A stretch of DNA of 64,000 bases, taken from positions 186,001 to 250,000 of the forward strand of contig NZ_FOQA01000001.1 in assembly GCF_900113635.1 (NCBI RefSeq). The letters run 5' to 3'. The translations under genes were made by a program, and so were the position numbers. The notes under the pieces were generated by a model, which ran no database searches, was not told the DNA's origin, and saw nothing but the letters and a program-made list of their open reading frames with translations. The DNA comes from Tindallia magadiensis. GTDB taxonomy: Bacteria; Bacillota; Clostridia; Peptostreptococcales; Tindalliaceae. Positions 9,011 to 18,651 of the stretch are shown here, one piece after another; within the stretch, counting starts at the first letter, position 1, and every line of letters starts with the position of its first letter.

Positions 9011-10343
9011 TTAGCGCCTCTCCCATCAGATCGTATTCTAGTGCTCCATTTATTTTTACATCAACAATACTTCCGATTTCTAATTTTTGGTTACTAGTAA
9101 CATACACACTACCATCTATTTCAGGAGCATCGTACTCTGATCTACCGATATACTCTAATAATTCATTTTCATCAGCCAGCTTCTCTTCAATAAGAACTTT
9201 TATGACACTACCCACTTTCATTTTCAATAGTTCTGCAGAAATATTTTGTTGTATCTTCATGATTTCGTTTTTTCGATCTTCTTTTATATTGTCTGGTATT
9301 TGGTTGTCCATAGTAGCTGCTGACGTTCCTTCTTCTTGTGAATAACTAAATACACCAAGTTTATCAAATTTCATTTCATGAATAAATGTTTTCAATTGTT
9401 CAAAATCACTATTGTTTTCGCCAGGAAAACCAACAATAAGAGTCGTTCTTAAAACGATATCTTTAACTTCATGACGCAAAGTATGAATAAGGGAAGCTAT
9501 TTCATGTTTACTAACAGATCTATTCATTCGTTTTAATATACTATCTTCTGAATGTTGAATTGGAATGTCAAGGTATTTGCATATTTTATTACTTTTTTTA
9601 ATAACGTCTATCAAGGCATTGGTAATTCTTTCAGGATAGCAATATAGTATACGTATCCATTGTAAACCTTCAATTTCATCAAGTTTTTTAAGTAATATAG
9701 GCAACTTAAAATCATTATATAAGTCTATTCCATATGCTGTTGTATCTTGTGCTATTAAGACGATTTCCTTTACTCCTGAATCGACTAGTTGCTGAACCTC
9801 TTTGACTATGTCTGATATCTTTCTACTCCGGTAATTCCCACGTATTTGGGGGATTATGCAGTAAGTACAATGATTATCACAGCCTTCAGCAATCTTTACA
9901 TATGCCATATATTTAGGAGTGGTACGAAAGCGACCAATTTTTTCGTTATAGGAATGATTAATGTTTCCAGCACGAATTTTTTTTTGAGAATTCACAGGAT
10001 CTCTCACTAATTCAACTATTTCTTCATAACGACCAGTACCTAGTAAAGCATCAATTTCTGGCATTTCCTGAATTAATTCATTTTTATAGCGTTCAGCTAA
10101 GCATCCCGTGACAATAAGTTTTGATAGCTGTCCTTCTTTATGCTTAGCTGCCGATAATATATGTTGAATTGACTCTTCTTTTGCACTTTCAATAAAACCA
10201 CAAGTATTTATAACAGCAATTTTAGCCTCTTCAATTTGATCAGTTATCGAAAAATTATGTTGAATTAATAATTCCATCATAACTTCTGCATCAATTAAAT
10301 TTTTAGAGCAACCCAATGATTCAAAATAAATCTTATTAGTCAT
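9000..10343 (-). CDS. rimO: ribosomal protein S12 methylthiotransferase RimO
   Basis: RimO is a radical-SAM enzyme with two 4Fe-4S clusters that adds a methylthio group to a conserved aspartate of ribosomal protein S12. The 447-residue protein shows the N-terminal MTTase domain (SLGCSKNLIDAE), the radical-SAM cysteines in CDNHCTYCIIPQIRG, and a C-terminal TRAM domain (begins near VGSVIKVLIEEK). MiaB-type tRNA enzymes look similar, but SLGCSKN and IPQIRG favour RimO. AAGGA lies 7 bases before the ATG. It starts a rimO-pgsA-recA group after a 160-base gap behind ftsK. Confidence 0.93.
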   Translation of the reverse strand: MTNKIYFESLGCSKNLIDAEVMMELLIQHNFSITDQIEEAKIAVINTCGFIESAKEESIQHILSAAKHKEGQLSKLIVTGCLAERYKNELIQEMPEIDALLGTGRYEEIVELVRDPVNSQKKIRAGNINHSYNEKIGRFRTTPKYMAYVKIAEGCDNHCTYCIIPQIRGNYRSRKISDIVKEVQQLVDSGVKEIVLIAQDTTAYGIDLYNDFKLPILLKKLDEIEGLQWIRILYCYPERITNALIDVIKKSNKICKYLDIPIQHSEDSILKRMNRSVSKHEIASLIHTLRHEVKDIVLRTTLIVGFPGENNSDFEQLKTFIHEMKFDKLGVFSYSQEEGTSAATMDNQIPDNIKEDRKNEIMKIQQNISAELLKMKVGSVIKVLIEEKLADENELLEYIGRSEYDAPEIDGSVYVTSNQKLEIGSIVDVKINGALEYDLMGEALNET

Positions 10344-10451
10344 TTAAATGTCCTTCTTTCATTCTATAGACTTAGTGCAGTACTTCCACTACCTATTTTA
10401 TTGTATCATATGTAATATCTAATTCATATGCATACTTTTGAACAGAGCATT

Positions 10452-10474
10452 AGTATTGATATTATATCAATACT
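10452..10474. repeat. perfect inverted repeat between ftsK and rimO
   Basis: AGTATTGATA, a 3-base spacer and TATCAATACT form a perfect 10-bp inverted repeat in the 160-base gap. On the minus strand it has no following T-run, so it is not a normal terminator for ftsK. It could be an operator, a processing hairpin or a weak plus-strand terminator (TTTT follows on that strand). Confidence 0.5.
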
Positions 10475-10503
10475 TTTAAACTATTATGCTTAGCTTAGAA
10501 AGT

Positions 10504-12732
10504 CTACACTTTATTATCTTGCTCTGGAATTTCAAGTCTTCCTTGAATCACTTTTCTTGGCTTTGTTCCTTCACTTGGACCTACATAACCTTTATTTTCC
10601 ATTTCATCTATTAGTCTAGCAGCCCTGTTATAGCCAATCTTGAATTTGCGTTGTAAGGTAGAAATAGAAATTTGTTGTTGTTCATATGCAAGATTTAGAG
10701 CATCAGTAAATAACAAATCTGTCGAAACTTCGTTGTTTTTTGATGGTATGGAATCTATTTTTTCTATTACATCAGCTTCGTATGATGGCTCTTCACATTG
10801 AGATTTCAAATAATCAACAACATTGCGCACTTCTTCTTCAGTGACTAAAGCACCTTGAATACGTATCGGCTTATTCGACCCTATTGGGTGAAATAACATG
10901 TCTCCTTTACCTAGCAGTTTCTCTGCACCGCTTACATCCAATATTGTTCTTGAGTCTATTTGTGATGCAACAGAAAAAGCTAGTCTTGTAGGTATATTAG
11001 CTTTAATAATGCCAGTAATGACATCTACAGAAGGTCTTTGAGTAGCAATGATTAAGTGAATCCCTGCTGCTCGAGCCATTTGTGCTAATCTACATATGTG
11101 GTCTTCTACTTCTTTGGCAGCTACAAGCATTAAATCTGCCAACTCATCAATAATAACTACTATGTGAGGAATCTGTTCCATAAGACTATTCTCATTATAA
11201 CTCTTTATATCCCTAGTGCCTGTTTCAGCAAATTTTTGATATCTTGTTTCCATTTCCGTTACTACCCATCGTAAAGCTCCAGTTGCTTTTTGAGGATCCG
11301 TAACAACAGGGATCATTAAATGAGGAATTCCATTATAGATGTTTAGTTCAACAACCTTAGGATCAATCATTAACAGTTTCGTTTTTTCAGGACTTTGCTT
11401 AAATAGAATACTCAGTATAAGCGTATTGATACATACAGATTTTCCTGATCCCGTAGCTCCAGCAATCAGCATATGAGGAGCTGTTGCAATATCAAAAATA
11501 ACAGGATCGCCCGATATGTTTTTACCCATAGCAAAAGGAATAGATGCTTGTGAATTTTTATACTTATCACTATTCAATATTTCTTCAAGTGAAACCAGAG
11601 ATATCTCTTCATTGGGTATTTCGATTCCAATTGCAGCTTTACCTGGTATAGGTGCCTCAATTCTAATAGATGAGGCAGCAAGATTTAATGCAATGTCATC
11701 ACTTAAATTGACAATTTTGCTCACCTTTACACCTTTGCTTGGTTGAAGTTCATATCGCGTAATAGTGGGCCCTTTATTAACATATGTGACCTTCGCTTCT
11801 ACACCAAAGCTTCCCAACACCGTTTCTAGCATTTTTGCCTTTTCAGTAACTTTTTTCCGATCAGTTTTGTTACGTTGTACAGGTTTAGTTTTTAAGAGTT
11901 CTACATTTGGTAACATAAATGTTTTGTCGCAAAGTTTCTTTTTGTTTTTTTCATCGTCAGTATCTTCTTCATAGTGAATAACTGTTTCAATATCCGCTTT
12001 TTTAAATACTTGATTCGATTTGGTTGAATTTTCACTAAGTATTTCTACTTGAATTTCATTAGTTTCATCGTCTACCTTAATATCATTGATGTTTGTAGAG
12101 CAATATGCTGATTCTTTTGTAATAGTTTCTTTAGTTTTTTTAGTTTTTTTTCTTTTTTTACATATGTTTTTTATCCATGTATACATATATACTGTCAGTT
12201 GACTTATGCTGTTAGGATAAATCACTATTATGAAAATGAGAGCTATTGTGGTCCAAAGTATAAGTGAACCTGAGATTCCCAATAAAGGAATTGTCCAATA
12301 ATGAAAAATAGAAGGAATAAGTCCGACAGGCTTTTCTTCCAGACCAGCATAATATGACGAAATAACAAAATCAGTAAAGTTTAAATCGTTCATAAAAGAA
12401 AGTAATAGTTGATCCAATGTTGCTCTTACCATCATCACATATGTTACAACAACTGACACGAAAAAAAACTTTTGAAAATATTGCTTGTTCAATTTATTCC
12501 TTAATAAATGCAACATCGAATATGAAATAAGTAGATACGAGAATATATAAGAAAACCAGCCAAATAACCCCTTAAATATACTACTTAGAAAATGGCCTAA
12601 AACACCAACGGCATCGAAATGAAGAGAAACCGATAGCAACAATGATCCTGAAATCATAAGGATACCTTGCAGTTCCGAAGAAAGAAATGTTAGATTTCGA
12701 GCACTGTTTTTTTTATTAGGGCGTTTGCTCAT
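10504..12732 (-). CDS. ftsK: DNA translocase FtsK/SpoIIIE
   Basis: This is a septal DNA pump that moves chromosomes across a closing division or sporulation septum. The 742-residue protein has about four to five N-terminal membrane helices (residues 20-175), a charged linker (about 185-300), and the motor: Walker A GATGSGKSVCINTL, Walker B HIVVIIDELADLM. The C-terminal gamma winged helix (about 665-730) reads chromosome polarity signals. Length and domain order match SpoIIIE of B. subtilis (787 residues). AAGGAGGTG lies 10 bases before the ATG. It follows the M16 peptidase gene by 51 bases. FtsK and SpoIIIE roles cannot be told apart from sequence. Confidence 0.95.
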   Translation of the reverse strand: MSKRPNKKNSARNLTFLSSELQGILMISGSLLLSVSLHFDAVGVLGHFLSSIFKGLFGWFSYIFSYLLISYSMLHLLRNKLNKQYFQKFFFVSVVVTYVMMVRATLDQLLLSFMNDLNFTDFVISSYYAGLEEKPVGLIPSIFHYWTIPLLGISGSLILWTTIALIFIIVIYPNSISQLTVYMYTWIKNICKKRKKTKKTKETITKESAYCSTNINDIKVDDETNEIQVEILSENSTKSNQVFKKADIETVIHYEEDTDDEKNKKKLCDKTFMLPNVELLKTKPVQRNKTDRKKVTEKAKMLETVLGSFGVEAKVTYVNKGPTITRYELQPSKGVKVSKIVNLSDDIALNLAASSIRIEAPIPGKAAIGIEIPNEEISLVSLEEILNSDKYKNSQASIPFAMGKNISGDPVIFDIATAPHMLIAGATGSGKSVCINTLILSILFKQSPEKTKLLMIDPKVVELNIYNGIPHLMIPVVTDPQKATGALRWVVTEMETRYQKFAETGTRDIKSYNENSLMEQIPHIVVIIDELADLMLVAAKEVEDHICRLAQMARAAGIHLIIATQRPSVDVITGIIKANIPTRLAFSVASQIDSRTILDVSGAEKLLGKGDMLFHPIGSNKPIRIQGALVTEEEVRNVVDYLKSQCEEPSYEADVIEKIDSIPSKNNEVSTDLLFTDALNLAYEQQQISISTLQRKFKIGYNRAARLIDEMENKGYVGPSEGTKPRKVIQGRLEIPEQDNKV

Positions 12733-12783
12733 TATGCATACACCTCCTTGCTTATTGAAGAGGTTGGTCTGTAATTGCCTAAG

Positions 12784-14013
12784 TTATACATTTCTGCCCA
12801 CAGTAACGCTTGACATTTCATTGCAATGAAAATATTGCTCTATCGTTTCGTGAACTTTATAATAGTTGATATTATTTATCTTATTAAGGATAGTATCTTG
12901 TGTCTCAATCTCATTAAATATTAATTCTGATTCACCCAAGATAGCCATTCGATTGCTAGTACTTTCCAGTTCAAGAATATAACTGCCCTTTAACTGAGCT
13001 TTTGCATCCATAAACTCATTATATGTTAATCCTTTTTTTCTCAACTTATCAACCTCTTCTATAATGTATGATCTTACTATTGAAATTTGCTCTGGATTAA
13101 CATTAAAGTAAATATTTATTAACCCAACATCAGAATAGTTCTGTAAATATGAATAAATATTATAAGTTAATCCTTTTTCTTCTCTTATGGATTGAAAGAG
13201 ACGCGAACTCATGCTTGCTCCAAAAATATTGTTAATAAGTAAAAGATCATACATATCATCAGATCCCAATGAAGCTCCTTGAAATCCAATACATATATGA
13301 CTTTGTTCTATTTCTTTATGCCGAGACCAATCACCAAAAGTCAGTGACTTAAGATCATCGGATTCTTTAATTGGATCTAATATAGGATTCCATCCACCAA
13401 ATTGATTTTCTATATTCTTTAATATCTTTTGATTATCAAAGTTTCCAGCAATAGATATAACCATTCTACGCGGATGGTATATTTGACTCATATATCTTTT
13501 TAATTTCTGAGAATTCAAGGAGTCGACTGATTCGATAGTGCCAAGAATCGGAAGCCCTAGTGTATGCTTGGATAGCATGTTTTCTACTAAAGTATCATGA
13601 GTAAGATCTTCTGGTGAATCTTCATACATATTGATTTCTTCAAATATAACTGTTTTTTCTTTCTCTATTTCCGATTCATCAAACTCAGAAAAAAACAACA
13701 TATCCTTTAGTATATCAATGGCTAGTAACACATGTTCATCTAAAATTTTAATGTAGTAACATGTATGTTCACGGCTCGTATAGGCGTTGATTTGTCCACC
13801 TACTCGGTCAATCTCTTCTGCTATTTGACGCGCAGACCTATGATGGGTTCCTTTGAAAAGCATATGTTCAACAAAATGAGCAATACCATTTTGATTATGG
13901 TTTTCATTTACAACTCCAGATTTTACCCAAATACCAATTGTCACCGACTTTACATGATCTATTTTTTCTGTAACAACTCGAAGACCATTGTCTAATTTAT
14001 ATTTTTCTATCAT
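12784..14013 (-). CDS. M16-family zinc peptidase (MlpA/YmxG-like)
   Basis: This is a putative zinc metallopeptidase of the pitrilysin/mitochondrial processing peptidase family. The 409-residue protein has the inverted zinc motif HFVEH near residue 46, and the third ligand is probably a Glu in EKEKTVIFEEINMYED about 75 residues later, as the family requires. The C-terminal half is the non-catalytic M16 repeat with the EKGLTYNIYSYL region. It is cytoplasmic: no signal peptide is seen. It lies right after the pnp terminator, the same neighbourhood as B. subtilis mlpA (ymxG). The substrate is unknown. Confidence 0.9.
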   Translation of the reverse strand: MIEKYKLDNGLRVVTEKIDHVKSVTIGIWVKSGVVNENHNQNGIAHFVEHMLFKGTHHRSARQIAEEIDRVGGQINAYTSREHTCYYIKILDEHVLLAIDILKDMLFFSEFDESEIEKEKTVIFEEINMYEDSPEDLTHDTLVENMLSKHTLGLPILGTIESVDSLNSQKLKRYMSQIYHPRRMVISIAGNFDNQKILKNIENQFGGWNPILDPIKESDDLKSLTFGDWSRHKEIEQSHICIGFQGASLGSDDMYDLLLINNIFGASMSSRLFQSIREEKGLTYNIYSYLQNYSDVGLINIYFNVNPEQISIVRSYIIEEVDKLRKKGLTYNEFMDAKAQLKGSYILELESTSNRMAILGESELIFNEIETQDTILNKINNINYYKVHETIEQYFHCNEMSSVTVGRNV

Positions 14014-14065
14014 ACGGATCTCCTTTGAATTTACAAGCGCTAACTAAAAGAAATTTTAACACAAC

Positions 14066-14098
14066 GAAATAAAAACATAAACCTAAAGGCGGTTTATG
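14066..14098 (-). terminator. intrinsic terminator after pnp
   Basis: On the minus strand CATAAACC (14098-14091) pairs with GGTTTATG (14083-14076) across a 7-base loop, followed by TTTTTATTTC. It lies 22 bases after the pnp stop codon and closes the rpsO-pnp unit. Confidence 0.9.
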
Positions 14099-14120
14099 CT
14101 CTTATGTTCGTATATATTAC

Positions 14121-16265
14121 TTATTTCTTTTGCTTATTATCAAAAGTGCGTGTATTATTATGTTTATCTTTTTTATCATCTTGAACTGGTGGTTTAAGCG
14201 TTGCTTTATGTGACAAACTTATTTTACCTTGACTATCAATTTCTATGACTTTTACATCTAGTTCTTGTCCGACTTTCAAAACATCTTCTACTTTATTGAC
14301 ACGATTATGCGATAGGTTAGAAATATGAATTAAACCTTCTTTTCCTGGCATGAATTCTACAAAAGCCCCAAAGTTGGTGATTTTCACCACTCGGGCACTA
14401 TATATTTCGCCTACCTCAGGTTCCTTAATAATATCACTAATAATATCCCATGCTTTTTGTCCAGCATCTTGAGATTCAGCAGCAATATAAATAGTACCAT
14501 CATTTTCTATATCTATCTTCACGCCCGTATCATCAATGATTTTATTTATTACCTTCCCGCCAGCACCAATTACTTCGCGAATTTTATCTGGATGTATACT
14601 CATTTTCATAATTCGCGGAGCATAAGGAGATAATTCAGGTCGAGGCTCACTAATGATTTCTTTCATCTTAGCTAAAATATGCAGTCTCCCTATACGAGCT
14701 TGTTCAAGTGCATTTTGAAGAATTTCTCTATTAATACCACTAATCTTAATATCCATTTGAATGGCAGTTATTCCATCTTCGGTTCCAGCTACCTTGAAAT
14801 CCATATCGCCTAAAAAATCTTCCATGCCTAAAATATCTGTTAAAATTGCAATTTGTTCATCCTCTTTAATTAGACCCATCGCAATTCCTGCAACCATTTT
14901 TTTAATCGGAACACCTGCATCAAGCATAGAAAGGGTGCTGCCGCAAACACTTGCTTGAGATGTGGATCCATTAGAAGCCAAGCATTCAGAAACTAGTCTT
15001 ATTGTGTACGGGAATTCCTCCATACTAGGGATCATCGGTTCTAAAGCTCTTTCTGCTAATGCTCCATGCCCTATATCTCTCCTGCTTGGTCCTCTCATAA
15101 ACCTAGCTTCTCCTGTACTAAATGGCGGAAAATTATACTGGTGCATATATCGTTTAGATTCTTCTTCTCCTAATCCATCAATAATCTGTACATCTCCAAG
15201 TGCTCCTAGTGTTGTAACTGTTAGCACTTGAGTCTCTCCCCGAGTGAATAATCCAGAACCATGAGTTTTAGGCAAAATTCCAACTTCACAATTTATTTGA
15301 CGCACTTCATCTGTAGCTCGATTGTCTATTCGCTTTCTTTCTGTTAAGACAATTCGACGCATTTCTTCTTTAACGATTTTTTTCAATATATTTTTAACAG
15401 AAAGTATCTCTTCTTCGTGCGTTTCTTTAAACGTTTCAATAACTGTTTCTTGTACCAGTTCTAAATTTTCAATTCTTTCAAGCTTATCTTTAGTTTTCAA
15501 AGCTTCTATTAGTTTTTCAGTTGAAAATTGCCGAACCTCTTCTTCAAGCTCTACATCGGGAACTTTCAAGATAAGCTCTTGTTTCTTTTTACCTACTACT
15601 TGCTTAATTTCATTAATAAAACTTATCAATCTCTTAATTTCTGTATGTCCAAATAAAATGGCATCAAGCACTTGTTGTTCTGTGAGTTCATTTGCACCAG
15701 CTTCTATCATCATAATAGCATCTTCAGTTCCAGATACAGCTAGGCTTAATGTGCTTTTTTCCCTTTGCTGACTCGTAGGATTAATAACGAATTCACCATC
15801 AACACAACCGACGTAAACACCTGCTATCGGTCCCATAAACGGTATGTCTGAAATAGTAAGAGCAATGGAAGCTCCAACCATAGCTACAATATCTGGTACA
15901 CAATCATTATCCATAGACAACACAGTGGCAATAATTTGCACATCGTGATGATAACCTTCCGGAAACAATGGCCTAATGGTTCGATCAATAAGCCTGCAGG
16001 ATAAGATCGCTTTCTCTGAAGGTCTTCCTTCTCGTTTAATAAAACCACCAGGTATTTTCCCAGCTGCATATAACTTTTCTTCAAAATCAACCGTCAAAGG
16101 AAAAAAATCTATATTTTCTTTTGGTTTTGACGAGCGATTAGCCGTTACAAGAACAACCGTCTCACCATAAGTAATCATACAACTACCACCGGAAAGCAAA
16201 GCAACTTTTCCTATTTCTACAGACAAAGTTCTACCGTTTAACTCTGTTTTAAAGGTATGAATCAT
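14121..16265 (-). CDS. pnp: polyribonucleotide nucleotidyltransferase (PNPase)
   Basis: PNPase degrades RNA from the 3' end by phosphorolysis and is a main partner of RNase Y in mRNA decay. The 714-residue protein has two RNase PH domains (about 1-220 and 310-540), then KH (with [15 protein letters not shown] near 560) and S1 ([23 protein letters not shown] near 630). The tail is charged and rich in Lys, Asp and Asn. AAAGGAGG lies 11 bases before the ATG. It is downstream of rpsO, from which it is separated by a strong hairpin, the usual arrangement. Confidence 0.98.
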   Translation of the reverse strand: MIHTFKTELNGRTLSVEIGKVALLSGGSCMITYGETVVLVTANRSSKPKENIDFFPLTVDFEEKLYAAGKIPGGFIKREGRPSEKAILSCRLIDRTIRPLFPEGYHHDVQIIATVLSMDNDCVPDIVAMVGASIALTISDIPFMGPIAGVYVGCVDGEFVINPTSQQREKSTLSLAVSGTEDAIMMIEAGANELTEQQVLDAILFGHTEIKRLISFINEIKQVVGKKKQELILKVPDVELEEEVRQFSTEKLIEALKTKDKLERIENLELVQETVIETFKETHEEEILSVKNILKKIVKEEMRRIVLTERKRIDNRATDEVRQINCEVGILPKTHGSGLFTRGETQVLTVTTLGALGDVQIIDGLGEEESKRYMHQYNFPPFSTGEARFMRGPSRRDIGHGALAERALEPMIPSMEEFPYTIRLVSECLASNGSTSQASVCGSTLSMLDAGVPIKKMVAGIAMGLIKEDEQIAILTDILGMEDFLGDMDFKVAGTEDGITAIQMDIKISGINREILQNALEQARIGRLHILAKMKEIISEPRPELSPYAPRIMKMSIHPDKIREVIGAGGKVINKIIDDTGVKIDIENDGTIYIAAESQDAGQKAWDIISDIIKEPEVGEIYSARVVKITNFGAFVEFMPGKEGLIHISNLSHNRVNKVEDVLKVGQELDVKVIEIDSQGKISLSHKATLKPPVQDDKKDKHNNTRTFDNKQKK

Positions 16266-16322
16266 AAGATGGTATTCCTCCTTTCAAATGTTTATAAGCA
16301 TAATTTTGAATACTCTTTATAG

Positions 16323-16355
16323 AAGATAAGAGCGGGAAAATCCCGCTCTTATCTT
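16323..16355 (-). terminator. strong hairpin between rpsO and pnp
   Basis: A perfect 15-bp stem (16355-16341 with 16337-16323, 3-base loop) begins 5 bases after the rpsO stop. The tract after it on the minus strand is only moderately T-rich (CTATAAAG), so I read it as a partial terminator, an mRNA-processing hairpin, or both. The same position carries a terminator and an RNase III site in E. coli. Confidence 0.75.
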
Positions 16356-16359
16356 TTGA

Positions 16360-16623
16360 TTATTTTCTCAAACCAAGTCTTTCGATTAATTCACGGTATT
16401 TCGCAATATCTTTTTTCTTAAGATAGTTAAGCAAATTACGACGTTTACCTACCATTTTTAGAAGTCCTCTTCTTGAATGAAAATCTTTTTTATGAATCTT
16501 AAGATGTTCATTCAAATGATTAATTCTGTCAGTCATAAGTGCCACTTGAACTTCTGGCGAACCAGTGTCGCTTTCATGTAACTTAAAGTCTTCAATTATA
16601 CTTTTTTTCTTGCTGTTTTCCAT
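16360..16623 (-). CDS. rpsO: 30S ribosomal protein S15
   Basis: S15 binds 16S rRNA directly and nucleates assembly of the central domain of the 30S subunit. The protein is 87 residues, the usual size, and carries the family core [23 protein letters not shown]-type sequence (about 17-40) and [20 protein letters not shown] (about 48-67). The N-terminus is slightly unusual (MENSKKK). GAGGAGGTG precedes the ATG by 8 bases. A predicted promoter lies in the 3' end of ribF, so rpsO-pnp can be expressed apart from the infB operon. Confidence 0.98.
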   Translation of the reverse strand: MENSKKKSIIEDFKLHESDTGSPEVQVALMTDRINHLNEHLKIHKKDFHSRRGLLKMVGKRRNLLNYLKKKDIAKYRELIERLGLRK

Positions 16624-16708
16624 GATTCTTCACCTCCTCTAATAGTAATCCCCTTATCCTAAGTAAACGTCGGAGAATCGTTTTACCGAGAATAGGTTCC
16701 TATCTAAT

Positions 16709-17662
16709 TTATAATATCATAGGGCTTTTGTTTTGTAAATAGTGCTTTATGCTATGGACATCTTCAATAATTTGTTTTTTAAGGGCATCTATATTATCAT
16801 AACTGATTTGATTTCTTATCTTTGTGTAAAAATACAATTCAATGCTTTTCTCATAAAGCATAAGATTTGAATCAATAATATACGTCTCAATAGTAACCTC
16901 ATTTGCATTAAATGTTGGATTCTTTCCTACAGAGGTCGCTCCCATGTAAACTTTGTTATCTACTTGAACTTGCGTTGCATATACGCCTTCCGCCGGAATA
17001 AGCTGATAAGGCTCTAATACTAAGTTTGCAGTAGGAAATCCCATTTTCTTCCCACGGCCAAAACCTTTTTCCACCTGATTTAACATCATAAATGGACGAC
17101 CTAATAATCGATTCGCTGTTTCAATATCCCCTTTTTCAATGCTGTTTCGAATAAGAGAGCTGCTAATTTTGACATCTTTTTCAAGCACAGGCGGAGCAAT
17201 AATAACATGAAATCCCAGAATTTCACCTAATCTGTTTAGTAAACTCACGTCTCCTGATGCTTGATATCCAAAGCGAAAGTCTTCACCAACCACAATCAGT
17301 TTAGCTTTTAATTGGTCTACGAGAATTTTTTTAGCAAATTCAGAAGGTGATAAATGCATCAAGTCTTGGGTGAATTTATCAAGAAAAAGCAAATCAACAC
17401 CTAACTTATCCATGATTTTTTCTTTAAGGTTTATCGGGGTGATTTTGTATGGATATACCGATCTATTGCAACTTTTTAAAATCGTTCCAGGATGGTTTTG
17501 AAAGGTATATACAGAAGGAAGGAGATTTCTTTTTGCGCATTCTTTTTTCAAGATTTTTAATAGCGATTGATGTCCACGATGAATACCATCAAAATTTCCC
17601 AGAGCTACTCCTTTGGGATTTAAATCGTTTAGTACTTGATGATAATCTTCAATTACTCTCAT
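16709..17662 (-). CDS. ribF: bifunctional riboflavin kinase/FAD synthetase RibF
   Basis: RibF phosphorylates riboflavin to FMN and adenylates FMN to FAD. The 317-residue protein has the N-terminal nucleotidyltransferase domain (GNFDGIHRGH near residue 22) and the C-terminal flavokinase domain (KMGFPTANL near residue 210, then a Glu in VTIETYIID). The ATG has GGGGAG 9 bases upstream. It is the last gene of the rimP-nusA-infB-truB series, 68 bases after truB, as in many Firmicutes. A predicted rpsO promoter overlaps its last codons. Confidence 0.96.
   Translation of the reverse strand: MRVIEDYHQVLNDLNPKGVALGNFDGIHRGHQSLLKILKKECAKRNLLPSVYTFQNHPGTILKSCNRSVYPYKITPINLKEKIMDKLGVDLLFLDKFTQDLMHLSPSEFAKKILVDQLKAKLIVVGEDFRFGYQASGDVSLLNRLGEILGFHVIIAPPVLEKDVKISSSLIRNSIEKGDIETANRLLGRPFMMLNQVEKGFGRGKKMGFPTANLVLEPYQLIPAEGVYATQVQVDNKVYMGATSVGKNPTFNANEVTIETYIIDSNLMLYEKSIELYFYTKIRNQISYDNIDALKKQIIEDVHSIKHYLQNKSPMIL
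16711..16739 (-). promoter_or_regulatory. probable sigma-A promoter of rpsO-pnp
   Basis: TTTACA (16739-16734), 17 bases and TATTAT (16716-16711) overlap the ribF stop region. Transcription would start near 16704, leaving a leader of about 80 bases in front of rpsO. Each box differs from consensus at one position. S15 autoregulates through its leader in several bacteria, but I cannot recognise a binding fold here. Confidence 0.55.
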
Positions 17663-17730
17663 AATTACTTTCTCCCCATTAATATTTCTAGTTCTGCTTT
17701 TAATTCATAAAAAATATGTAATCTCATATA

Positions 17731-18639
17731 CTATTTGATACTATCTTTAAAATTCAACTTGAATTTTAGCAAGTCAGCTATGTGATCAAAATATCCTATA
17801 CCGTGGAATTTATCTAGAAAGTATAATCTATAATACTCATTCTCATAAGCATTAACACTACTATTTGCTTCATGATTGTGGATATAGTTAATCGGAATTG
17901 CATTTCCATTTTGCACCCGATGCTCCTGCGATGCATCGATATTTAAAGCTGGAAGATGATCTAGCACCTTTTCTAATGGTGTAAATATAGTCGACAAATC
18001 TTTTGCTTGTGTAATCTCTTCCATCGTATGTGCAGAACATAATCTTAACCGACAAGATTCTTTTCTAAGCAAAAATGACATAGCAGCTCCACATCCTAAT
18101 CGCCGACCTACATCGTGACAAAACGTTCTAATATAAGTACCTTCAGAACACACAATATCGAATAAAACTTTATTTCCATTAAATGATATCCAGTCAATGG
18201 AAAATATATACTTCTTTTTAGTCTTTCTTTCTACAACTTTCCCTTCACGTGCTAACTCATACAACTTTTTTCCATTTTGCTTTATAGCCGAATACATCGG
18301 TGGTATTTGATTGTATTCACCCAGAAAAGAGTATACTATGCTTTTGATTTTTTCTTCTGACGGAATCAAAGAACTAGTATTTATTATTTCCCCTGTTAAA
18401 TCTTGGGTGTCTGTTTCTATCCCTAAGCACATCTCTGCGCGGTACGTTTTTTTTTGATGATCAAGGTATTGAATTAACCTTGTAGATGATCCAACGCATA
18501 TAGGTAATACTCCAGCAGCTTCAGGATCCAAAGTGCCAGCATGTCCTACTTTTTTTACTCCAGTTATTTTCCTGATACAGCTAACAACATCATGTGACGT
18601 CATACCAGGCGATTTGAGGATGTTAAGAATTCCATTCAT
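17731..18639 (-). CDS. truB: tRNA pseudouridine-55 synthase TruB
   Basis: TruB makes the universal pseudouridine at position 55 of the tRNA T-loop and also acts as a tRNA chaperone. The protein is 302 residues. The catalytic motif is GHAGTLDPEAAGVLPI with nucleophile Asp38; TYRAEMCLG and CSEGTYIRTFCHDVGRRLG are the other family blocks. The ATG has AGGAG 9 bases upstream. It lies between nrnA and ribF, with gaps of 12 and 68 bases, in the infB operon. Confidence 0.97.
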   Translation of the reverse strand: MNGILNILKSPGMTSHDVVSCIRKITGVKKVGHAGTLDPEAAGVLPICVGSSTRLIQYLDHQKKTYRAEMCLGIETDTQDLTGEIINTSSLIPSEEKIKSIVYSFLGEYNQIPPMYSAIKQNGKKLYELAREGKVVERKTKKKYIFSIDWISFNGNKVLFDIVCSEGTYIRTFCHDVGRRLGCGAAMSFLLRKESCRLRLCSAHTMEEITQAKDLSTIFTPLEKVLDHLPALNIDASQEHRVQNGNAIPINYIHNHEANSSVNAYENEYYRLYFLDKFHGIGYFDHIADLLKFKLNFKDSIK

Positions 18640-18651
18640 TGTGGTAGGCTC

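Noticed and set aside
14014-14065. Promoter for the M16 peptidase gene (TAAAAT in the gap after pnp)
   Set aside because: The only -35 candidate (TTTATG) is poor and lies in the pnp terminator stem.
15322-15771. Long plus-strand open frames, for example 149 codons inside pnp
   Set aside because: They lie antisense to strongly conserved genes, have no ribosome-binding site or recognisable product, and follow from the codon bias of the sense gene.
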